A stretch of DNA of 5,350 bases from Candidatus Hydrogenedentota bacterium (GTDB lineage: Bacteria; Hydrogenedentota; Hydrogenedentia; Hydrogenedentales; SLHB01), in NCBI GenBank assembly GCA_003557825.1, contig PWNM01000302.1:1-5350 (forward strand). Reading direction: 5' to 3'. This document shows, piece after piece, positions 1 to 5,350 of the stretch (the stretch's first letter is position 1; each line of letters starts with the position of its first letter). The notes beneath the pieces were generated by a model. It was not told where the DNA came from. It ran no database searches and was given only the letters and a program-made list of their open reading frames with translations. Position numbers and translations under genes: made by a program.

Positions 1-115
1 ATGCGGGAGATGTGCGAGACATTTCGGCTCCTCCCCTATGATCTGTCATTAATACTTTGTTGACATTTCCCCGCGTAGGGTTGGAATTATCTCCCTCATG
101 TCCCGCATCTCCCAC
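1..115. repeat. Inverted arrangement of 9-bp GNGGGANAT units
   Basis: On the minus strand, 115 to 89 reads as three consecutive 9-bp units: GTGGGAGAT, GCGGGACAT and GAGGGAGAT. On the plus strand, 3-11 is another unit (GCGGGAGAT), followed by a degenerate one at 12-20 (GTGCGAGAC). The two blocks therefore face each other across about 66 bp and could pair as a long imperfect stem. The left block may continue beyond the window. The spacer contains a perfect TTGACA at 60-65 with an AATTAT 19 bp downstream (85-90), which is a poor promoter because of the spacing. It may be a dispersed intergenic repeat; the function is unknown. Confidence 0.5.
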
Positions 116-138
116 AGGTACGCTGGATTCCACAGACC

Positions 139-159
139 ATCGGAAGCCTTTTTTCCGAT
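139..159. other. Hairpin with 7-bp perfect arms
   Basis: ATCGGAA (139-145) pairs perfectly with TTCCGAT (153-159) around a 7-nt loop, GCCTTTT. No clean T-run follows the right arm on either strand, so a standard intrinsic terminator is not well supported. It could be a weak terminator for a gene left of the window, or chance: an arm this long is only mildly unexpected in 500 bases. Confidence 0.3.
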
Positions 160-267
160 CATGTTCTTTACTACGTCGCAGCACCAATCTGTCCATAATG
201 CTATCCCGATTCTTACGGAGCCAGTAGCCGAGTTTGCGGGAGCAGAGTTCGCCGCGGTTGAGGGCGA

Positions 268-279
268 CGGCTAAAGCCG
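268..279. repeat. Short palindrome CGGCTAAAGCCG
   Basis: CGGC and GCCG pair around a TAAA loop within non-coding DNA. Small palindromes of this form often occur as REP-like dispersed units in bacteria. One copy in the window cannot show dispersal, and its closeness to the CACAAAGG tandem at 315-340 is the main reason to list it. Confidence 0.3.
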
Positions 280-314
280 ACATAGGGGGCAATGGCCGGG
301 TCCGAAACAATCAA

Positions 315-340
315 CACAAAGGCACAAAGGGAACGAAAGG
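315..340. repeat. CACAAAGG short tandem repeat
   Basis: Two perfect adjacent copies of CACAAAGG (315-322 and 323-330) are followed, after two bases, by the variant ACGAAAGG (333-340). From memory, similar CACAAAGG-rich strings occur between genes in several environmental bacteria, where they give spurious peptides containing TKAQR or HKGTKGTKG. Both peptide shadows appear here in the plus-strand frames, which argues that the small open frames over this stretch are not genes. Confidence 0.45.
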
Positions 341-418
341 TCAATGCGAAGAGGTGTCCGAACGGGGAAGGCAGGCGGGAGTTTTTTGGAGGCATTGGAG
401 GGGCGGCAGCAATTGCTA

Positions 419-448
419 TTGAACCTAGGGCGGACCGTCGCGTACCAT
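419..448 (+). promoter_or_regulatory. Weak sigma70-like promoter candidate
   Basis: TTGAAC (419-424) and TACCAT (443-448) are separated by 18 bp, and each matches four of six consensus bases. The site lies about 90 bp upstream of the ATG at 536 and would leave a leader of about 80 nt containing the imperfect repeat at 464-490. Matches this weak are common by chance. The rest of 1-535 shows no stronger close-range promoter for this gene. Confidence 0.2.
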
Positions 449-463
449 GCGGGCAGACGGGTA

Positions 464-490
464 CTGCTGAACGTACCTGCTGTGAACGTA
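464..490 (+). repeat. Imperfect 12-14 bp direct repeat in leader
   Basis: CTGCT-GAACGTA at 464-475 recurs as CTGCT-GT-GAACGTA at 477-490. The copies differ by a two-base insertion, and the two GAACGTA cores start 15 bp apart. The repeat ends 45 bp before the start codon of the glycoside-hydrolase-like gene. It could be a paired regulator site or a small local duplication; nothing in the sequence decides between these. Confidence 0.3.
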
Positions 491-535
491 GGCCAGTGTG
501 CCGGTGGCCGCTGAGACCGAAAAGGGAGAATCATC

Positions 536-1774
536 ATGTCAACCAGAATCGGGGGTATATTTGCTATTATTCTGACCGCCACATGCGCGGGCAATGTCGC
601 GGCGGAGGCGCTCGACCCGGGTGATTTCGCCATTCTTCCGTGGGGGTGGCTGGACGATGCCTCACCGGAGGCGTTGGCTGATATCAAGGCGTGCGGGTTC
701 AACCTGGCGGGCTTCGTGGCTCCGGAACAAATGGATGCCGTGGCGGCGGCCGGCCTGAAGGCCTTTGTCTCTGACCGGCGTTTGAGAGAGCAGGCTCGAA
801 ACGTGGACCTCACGGAGGAAGAGGCCCGTGCCGTAGCGGAGGAGGTCACCGAACCATGGATAGGTAACCCGGCGGTCTTTGGCTATTATGTTGTTGATGA
901 ACCGAGCGCGCGTTACGCACCCAATCTGGGCATCCTGGCCCATGCGATCAAGGAGGCCCACCCGGAGGCGATCCCCTATGTGAACCTTTTGCCGACCTAT
1001 GCCAGCGCTGTGAGTCAACTGGAGGCGGAGAACTATGAAGCCTACCTGGAGGCCTTCGCCCAGGCGTTGCCGCCCGACTACATCAGCTACGATCATTATG
1101 CGCTCATCGCGGACGGGTCGTTGCGGGATGGTTATTTTCAGAACATCGAGGCCGTGCGCAAGGTGGCGCTGGACCATGGTATCCCATTCTGGAACATTGT
1201 GCTCTCGAACGCCCATTTCTTCTACGCTAAGCCCACGCCGGCGGGCCTCCGTTTCCAGGCCTATACATCGTTGGCCTATGGTGCGCGAGGTATAAGCTAT
1301 TTCACCTACTTCACGCCCCAAATTGGCAACTACCGGCTGGCTCCCATCGACGCCTTCGGCAACAAAACGCCCACGTGGTATATGCTCCGCGATGTCAACC
1401 TCGAACTTCATCAGCTCGCGCCCATCTACATTGGCCTGGAAAGCATCAATGTCTTCCACATGGGCACGGTGCCCGAAGGGTCTCAGGACGAGTCATCCGC
1501 CCAGTTGGTGCGCGAGGTCGAGTGGACGTTCCACGCTGAGACGCGGCCGGAACAGAAAGGCGTGCTCGTGGGCGAGTTCAGGGACCAAGAAGGTACGCCC
1601 TACGCCATGGTGGTCAACACGAGTCTTCACGACAACCTGCAATTCGACGTCGCCTTCAACGCGGAAGGCCCGGTGGAACGCATCTCCCCCTATACCGGCC
1701 AACCGGTCGCATTCCGAGGCGAACACAAATGGCTGGCTCCGGGTCAGGGCATGCTGTTACGCGTACGGCCCTGA
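536..1774 (+). CDS. Secreted glycoside-hydrolase-like TIM-barrel protein
   Basis: This is a 412-aa exported protein, probably acting on carbohydrate outside the cytoplasm; the substrate is unknown. Residues 1-23 form a signal peptide (Arg4, a hydrophobic run, and a VAA cleavage site before Glu24). Residues about 30-300 look like a (beta/alpha)8 barrel of the retaining glycosidase type: LPWGW at 34-38, DIKACGFN at 49-56, FGYYVVDEPS at 115-124, YISYDHY at 182-188, and AYGARGISYFTYFTP at 247-261. Glu122 in the DEP motif is the best acid/base candidate. Residues about 325-412 resemble the beta-sandwich that closes such enzymes, ending in WLAPGQGMLLRV. The start is supported by AGGGAGA at 523-529, six bases before the ATG. 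A second catalytic Glu is not obvious, so the protein may be a divergent hydrolase or a non-catalytic homologue. No GH family number is claimed. It stands alone on this strand and converges with the next gene. Confidence 0.8.
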   Translation: MSTRIGGIFAIILTATCAGNVAAEALDPGDFAILPWGWLDDASPEALADIKACGFNLAGFVAPEQMDAVAAAGLKAFVSDRRLREQARNVDLTEEEARAVAEEVTEPWIGNPAVFGYYVVDEPSARYAPNLGILAHAIKEAHPEAIPYVNLLPTYASAVSQLEAENYEAYLEAFAQALPPDYISYDHYALIADGSLRDGYFQNIEAVRKVALDHGIPFWNIVLSNAHFFYAKPTPAGLRFQAYTSLAYGARGISYFTYFTPQIGNYRLAPIDAFGNKTPTWYMLRDVNLELHQLAPIYIGLESINVFHMGTVPEGSQDESSAQLVREVEWTFHAETRPEQKGVLVGEFRDQEGTPYAMVVNTSLHDNLQFDVAFNAEGPVERISPYTGQPVAFRGEHKWLAPGQGMLLRVRP

Positions 1775-1805
1775 CTGAAGCCTGATGCTTAGGGCGTATT
1801 GGAGG

Positions 1806-1824
1806 GCCAGCTTTCGCGGCTGGC
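1806..1824. terminator. Hairpin between convergent genes
   Basis: GCCAGC (1806-1811) pairs perfectly with GCTGGC (1819-1824) around a 7-nt loop. It sits in the 58-bp gap between the two facing stop codons (1774 and 1833), where a shared bidirectional terminator would be expected. No U-tract follows on either strand, so it is not a classical intrinsic terminator. The position is the main support. Confidence 0.35.
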
Positions 1825-1832
1825 GACGTTGG

Positions 1833-2990
1833 TCAGCTCACCGATATTATCTGGCGTTCGACGACGGTCCATCGGCCACGGATGTTGCGGAGATGAACGT
1901 TTTCACTTATTGCCGCAAGGGGGCCTACATAGCTTGAAAAAGCAACGGTAGCGTCGTCGGCTGTTCGTGACAGGGACCATCGAACGAATACGGCTCCGGG
2001 TCCATGTTCTTCGCGCCATTCCCGGGGCTCGTCCAGGTAGATGACCGGCCCGCGATAGCCCCATACATGCACCTTGATAGAGCCAGGCTGGATGAGCAAC
2101 AAATGGTGAGCGTCGGACAGGCCGAAGGTGGCGAAGAAGGCCCGTTGCAGAATCTGGATATCGTCCTGGGCATCGTGGTTGGGGGGCAGGGCAAAATTGG
2201 GACAGGGGTCCATGCCGTCGGGAATGCCATCGCCGTCGGTGTCGGGATTATCGGGGTCGAGGCCAAGGCGGGCTTCTTCAATATCCGTCCAGCCGTCTCC
2301 GTCGCGATCCCGAAGCACTTCGCGTATATCAATGGTAAAATCCTGGAGCGTTTTTACGGGATGGGGTGGGCTGCTGCCCGGCTGATGATTGGCATAGTTC
2401 ACCTCCTCCTGAACATAAGCGAATACGAGGGTATGGTCATTGATGAAGGCAAGCATGGGTTCCGTGATTCGTTGGTGGACCGGATTGGGAATAAGCCGCG
2501 GTCGCGCCCAGGAGGTCTTGTCGTCGGGGGTATCGCTCCAAGTCAGGAAGAGGTCATCTTTCCCAAGGATGCGAGAAAGAATAACGGCATAGGTGACACC
2601 GTCGGGGCGGGCGGTTTGGGCCAACGGCTCCATCCCTGCGTCACTATAACTCCAGCAAGGATGATACCGTATCCCCATGGGCCGTGTTTCGGGCGTCAGG
2701 CTGTGCCCCTTGGCCTGCTGCTCGATTCGATCGAGGGCAGCCAGACTTGCTTCCGTTCCCAAAGCGCCCAGGCGTGCGTAGGCATTGATACGAATACTCT
2801 TGGCATTGCGCGCAAGCCCGCTCGGGGGACGGAGCGCTTCGGCCCGCTCCATCGAACCGGCAATCGACTCGAGCCATTCCACATCGTGGGACTCATCGAT
2901 ATGGGCGTAGGACCGCACGATGACCGGCGTAGAAATGGCCTCGCTACATGCAAGCCCCGCCACAGCAATCAACACGATAGCATACCGCAT
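1833..2990 (-). CDS. Exported protein with TSP3 calcium-binding linker
   Basis: This is a 385-aa protein of unknown function. The start chosen is the ATG at 2990: it follows an AGAGAGGG ribosome binding site and opens a signal peptide (MRYAIVLIAVAGLACSEA, cleavage near residue 18). The frame is open to a GTG at 3101, directly after the upstream stop, but that start would bury the signal. The Cys at 15 lacks a good lipobox. Residues about 19-225 are an unassigned domain; SDTPDDKTSW at 152-161 faintly resembles a sialidase Asp-box but is one residue too long. Residues 228-265 are a TSP3-type segment (DRDGDG, then DPDNPDTDGDG, then DPCPN), a known calcium-binding pattern. Residues about 288-385 form a separate C-terminal domain with VRWSL, SYVGPLAA and GRW (372-374); its end resembles a beta-rich domain I associate with uncharacterised secreted proteins. 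It lies 111 bp downstream of the acylase gene on the same strand. Confidence 0.8.
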   Translation of the reverse strand: MRYAIVLIAVAGLACSEAISTPVIVRSYAHIDESHDVEWLESIAGSMERAEALRPPSGLARNAKSIRINAYARLGALGTEASLAALDRIEQQAKGHSLTPETRPMGIRYHPCWSYSDAGMEPLAQTARPDGVTYAVILSRILGKDDLFLTWSDTPDDKTSWARPRLIPNPVHQRITEPMLAFINDHTLVFAYVQEEVNYANHQPGSSPPHPVKTLQDFTIDIREVLRDRDGDGWTDIEEARLGLDPDNPDTDGDGIPDGMDPCPNFALPPNHDAQDDIQILQRAFFATFGLSDAHHLLLIQPGSIKVHVWGYRGPVIYLDEPREWREEHGPGAVFVRWSLSRTADDATVAFSSYVGPLAAISENVHLRNIRGRWTVVERQIISVS

Positions 2991-2997
2991 GACTCGA

Positions 2998-3005
2998 CCC
3001 TCTCT
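2998..3005 (-). promoter_or_regulatory. Ribosome binding site fixing the 2990 start
   Basis: On the minus strand AGAGAGGG lies seven bases before the ATG at 2990. It is purine-rich, contains GAGG, and is well spaced. With the signal peptide that begins at this ATG, it favours 2990 over the GTG at 3101. Confidence 0.55.
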
Positions 3006-3016
3006 TTGGACCAAAG
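3004..3016. other. 13-bp palindrome at predicted transcript start
   Basis: CTTTGG-A-CCAAAG has six-base perfect arms around one central base. It lies between the proposed -10 box (3019-3024) and the ribosome binding site, covering the expected transcription start. That is a typical operator position, but a palindrome of this size is expected about once by chance in a window of this length. Confidence 0.3.
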
Positions 3017-3018
3017 CA

Positions 3019-3047
3019 AGAATAGCACGGACACTTTCGATAATCAA
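3019..3047 (-). promoter_or_regulatory. Sigma70-like promoter candidate for the TSP3 gene
   Basis: On the minus strand TTGATT (3047-3042) and TATTCT (3024-3019) are exactly 17 bp apart, each matching four of six consensus bases. Transcription would begin near 3012, giving a leader of roughly 20 nt that holds the ribosome binding site. The position in the 111-bp gap after the acylase stop fits independent expression of the downstream gene. Confidence 0.35.
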
Positions 3048-3101
3048 GTATTCCAGCGAAATTGCTCGGACATGAAGGCGCGGATCCCCGTGTATCTCCA
3101 C

Positions 3102-5350
3102 CTATCGAGTGAGGATTCGGGTCTCGTGGGCGATGGCCTTGACGGCTTGGCGGGTTAATGGCGCAGGATGCAGAGTTCCTTCTGCCCAAGCATCTAAGGA
3201 GGCCAGATAATGGGGGCTTTCGGGATATTCAGTATTGCTTACGGGCAGGATGGAACGGGCGGCGTCGATGTCGTGCAGGGGCGCCCACATGGAATAGGCC
3301 TGAGCCCGTTGGGACCATATGGTGTTTCCGTCGGTACAAACCAGGGGCGGCACGGGGGTGTCGTGGGCTGAGTTTAGGGATCCAATCCCATCAAGCGTCG
3401 CGAAATAGGCTAGGGTGTCTTGCTCCCGAGCCGCAGGCCGTCGTTGTCGGCGCTCATCAGGGGCGGCTTCGGCATTTGAATGCGTCTGCCAGGCCCGTGC
3501 GAGGCACTCATCGATATAGGCCGTCGTGCCTTCGGGCAGAGCCTCGGGCGGATCGGCGCGCAGAGCGTCGAGGGCAGTTTTGAAAAACAAGGCCAAACCG
3601 GATTGTCCGCCGCCGTAGAGGGCGACCACCGGGGTATTGGGGTCGCGAATGGGGGTATCGATGGCGGCGGCCAGGTCATAGCTTGGCTGGTCGTGCCTCA
3701 TCTGTGCCCCGGCTTCGTACCACGCTCCGAGTCCGTCGAGCGCCCGGATGGCGTAGTTAGAAAGGTCCATGCCCGTTTCGCGCAGATGACGGCCTATGGT
3801 GACGACCGCTTTGCGCGCGGGGTTGACGGCGTCGAAATGAATGGCCTTCACCTCTTCGGGCGTGATGGATTCCCGGCCTTCCATGAGTTGCCGCAGCCGC
3901 CAGGATCGCACGGTTTCGCCCGCGGCTCCGGTTCCAATTACGAGGTTGAGGGGATAAAAGGCTCCGATAGGCCGGTGGTTGGCCGTGAAGATATGGCCCC
4001 GATCGGGGTTGGTCATGCGGGGTACCAGGTCGTGGGGCAGGAAACCTTGCCAGTCATAGCGGGAGTCCCACCCGTATTGGGTAATCCTGCCACCGGCTTC
4101 TGCATGGGGCGAGCGCAAGGGAAACGCTCCCACAAGGGTATAGCCGATCCGCCCGGACCGATCGCCCACCACGGCATTGGCCGTGGGAAATCGCCAGCCG
4201 GCGACGGCATCCAGGAATGCGTCGACGTCCGTTGCTCGTAGCATGGCAAGGGCTCCTTCGAAGGTGTCATGGCCAACATCGGCCTGTGGCACGCGTTTCA
4301 AAGCGACCACTTCGCCGGGTCGCACCCCATGGGCCAAGGCCGTTACCACCGGGCCGTATCGAGTATCTCGAACCTCGAGCTGCTCCGGTTCACAACCTTG
4401 CACATGAAGCGTCTCGACACGCACCTCCATGTCATGCCATTCGCCGTCCACCTCATATTGATCGGGACGATCGAGATCCGTACGCAAGAAGAACTGGTCG
4501 GCTTGGTCCGCGCCCAATGCGGTCATCCCCCAGGCCACGTGCGCATTCCATCCAACGAGCAAAATGGGACTCCCCGCTACCCCTGCGCCGCGGGCATTGA
4601 ACGTTTCGCCTTGCACATGGAACTCATACAACAAGGACGGGTTGCGGACAGGGGTCTGCGGGTCGCTGAACAGGGCCGCGCTGTCCGTGCCGGAGGCATG
4701 GCCATCGACCACCCACGCATGGCTCATTTGCGGGATCGGTTCGCCGTGCTCGGTTGAATCCGGCGTTGGGTAGTACTCCGAAAAGAAGGCCTGAACTTGA
4801 TCAAGCCACTCTGAATCTACATCATCTCGTTGAATGACGGACGCTGGTTCATCCGTAATCGGCTCTCGTGGCGTGTCTCCCTCGTGGTATTGATGGTACG
4901 CCAGGGTAGCGTGCAATCCCGCCGGCCCAAAAAACCGCGCCAGTTGATACCACGACGCGATACTGTCTGCCGGCTTCCACGGTTCTGGTTGCACGGCAAC
5001 GCCATCGAGCAGTGCAAGTCGTTCATCGTCGTATTCGGCCAAATAAGCATTGACGCCGTCGGCATAGGCCTGTAACAAAGCCAGCGTCTCAGGGTCAAGA
5101 GTTTCGACGGCCCGTTCCGCGGCGCGGTAGAAGCCCAAAGTGCGCATCATCCGGTCAAAGGCCAAGGTCGAGCCGACGCCACTTTGTAAGGGAACGTCGC
5201 CCAGGGTTTCCGCCAAACGCCCCTGGATCGCACGCAGGTTCAACGTCATCTGAACGATGCGATCTTCGGCTGTTGCATAGCCCAGACCATACATGGCATC
5301 GGCGTCGGTTGACGCAAAGATATGGGGTACGCCTTGAGCATCGCGGATCA
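3102..5350 (-). CDS. Penicillin acylase family Ntn hydrolase, N-terminus cut off
   Basis: This family hydrolyses amide bonds (penicillins, acyl-homoserine lactones, other N-acyl compounds), usually in the periplasm. The precursor cleaves itself into alpha and beta chains, and the new N-terminal Ser is the nucleophile. The frame is open to the window edge and 748 residues are visible; numbering starts at the first full codon (5348). The alpha-chain signature is at 1-30: RDAQGVPHI, then GLGYATAEDR. The proposed nucleophile is Ser209 in SHAWVVDG, followed by DPQTP at 229-233. GWNAHVAWGMTA (266-277) and Asn391 (before VVGDRSGRIGY) match the usual oxyanion-hole regions. ANHRP (456-460) and the C-terminal SPHY (711-714) are also family marks. 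The signal peptide and perhaps 30-80 residues are missing. Oddities are Met208 and His210, where Gly and Asn are usual, and an Arg-rich stretch near 632-641. The substrate cannot be deduced. Confidence 0.93.
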   Translation of the reverse strand, partial: IRDAQGVPHIFASTDADAMYGLGYATAEDRIVQMTLNLRAIQGRLAETLGDVPLQSGVGSTLAFDRMMRTLGFYRAAERAVETLDPETLALLQAYADGVNAYLAEYDDERLALLDGVAVQPEPWKPADSIASWYQLARFFGPAGLHATLAYHQYHEGDTPREPITDEPASVIQRDDVDSEWLDQVQAFFSEYYPTPDSTEHGEPIPQMSHAWVVDGHASGTDSAALFSDPQTPVRNPSLLYEFHVQGETFNARGAGVAGSPILLVGWNAHVAWGMTALGADQADQFFLRTDLDRPDQYEVDGEWHDMEVRVETLHVQGCEPEQLEVRDTRYGPVVTALAHGVRPGEVVALKRVPQADVGHDTFEGALAMLRATDVDAFLDAVAGWRFPTANAVVGDRSGRIGYTLVGAFPLRSPHAEAGGRITQYGWDSRYDWQGFLPHDLVPRMTNPDRGHIFTANHRPIGAFYPLNLVIGTGAAGETVRSWRLRQLMEGRESITPEEVKAIHFDAVNPARKAVVTIGRHLRETGMDLSNYAIRALDGLGAWYEAGAQMRHDQPSYDLAAAIDTPIRDPNTPVVALYGGGQSGLALFFKTALDALRADPPEALPEGTTAYIDECLARAWQTHSNAEAAPDERRQRRPAAREQDTLAYFATLDGIGSLNSAHDTPVPPLVCTDGNTIWSQRAQAYSMWAPLHDIDAARSILPVSNTEYPESPHYLASLDAWAEGTLHPAPLTRQAVKAIAHETRILTR

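Noticed and set aside
1..115. CRISPR array
   Set aside because: The repeat units are 9 bp, contiguous and in both orientations, with no regular spacers and no cas genes in the window.
292..624. Plus-strand open frame of 110 codons before the hydrolase-like gene
   Set aside because: It translates the CACAAAGG repeat (TKAQRE), is rich in Arg, Gly and Cys without pattern, and overlaps the well-supported start at 536.
271..849. Minus-strand open frame of 192 codons over the leader and 5' end of the hydrolase-like gene
   Set aside because: Low-complexity Ser/Ala/Arg/Pro composition, no domain, and it runs across the repeat and opposite the signal peptide region of a real gene.
662..1459. Minus-strand open frame of 265 codons opposite the hydrolase-like gene
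   Set aside because: The plus frame has conserved TIM-barrel motifs and a signal peptide; the opposite frame has neither.
2991..3101. N-terminal extension of the TSP3 protein from the GTG at 3101
   Set aside because: It would place 37 residues before a clear signal peptide. The internal ATG at 2990 has a good ribosome binding site, and the extension overlaps the promoter candidate.
2004..3158. Long plus-strand open frame (384 codons) opposite the TSP3 gene
   Set aside because: The minus strand has a signal peptide, ribosome binding site and recognisable calcium-binding motif; the plus frame has none and overlaps it almost fully. It is an antisense shadow in GC-rich DNA.
3480..4241. Plus-strand open frame of 253 codons inside the acylase gene
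   Set aside because: It lies wholly opposite conserved acylase sequence and shows no recognisable domain.

Overview
The window looks like chromosomal DNA from a bacterium with many secreted proteins and fairly high GC. Three traits suggest a planctomycete-, verrucomicrobial- or Hydrogenedentes-like lineage: a secreted TIM-barrel glycoside-hydrolase-like protein, a thrombospondin type 3 (TSP3) calcium-binding segment, and non-coding DNA with CACAAAGG-type and GGGAnAT-type short repeats. This placement is inferred from style only; there is no rRNA or marker gene.

Layout. Positions 1-535 hold no convincing gene. They contain short repeats and hairpins: 9-bp units in opposite orientation at 3-22 and 89-115, a 7-bp-arm hairpin at 139-159, a CGGC/GCCG hairpin at 268-279, and a CACAAAGG tandem at 315-340. 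A weak promoter candidate and an imperfect direct repeat lie just before the first gene. Positions 536-1774 (+) encode a secreted glycoside-hydrolase-like protein. A 58-bp gap with a hairpin separates it from two genes on the minus strand that converge on it. Positions 2990-1833 (-) encode an exported 385-aa protein with a TSP3 calcium-binding linker. Positions 5350-3102 (-) encode a penicillin-acylase-family Ntn hydrolase whose N-terminus lies outside the window.

How the genes relate. The two minus-strand genes have the same orientation and are 111 bp apart. The downstream one has its own plausible promoter and ribosome binding site, so co-transcription is possible but not required. The two proteins whose N-termini are visible carry export signals, and the acylase family is normally exported, so all three probably act in the periplasm or outside the cell. 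I see no sequence evidence that they form one pathway.

I found no clear previously undescribed system. The most useful observations are that the acylase reading frame runs off the window edge (the apparent ATG at 5294 is internal), that its nucleophile motif is non-canonical (Met-Ser-His instead of Gly-Ser-Asn), and that the first 115 bases have a structured repeat.
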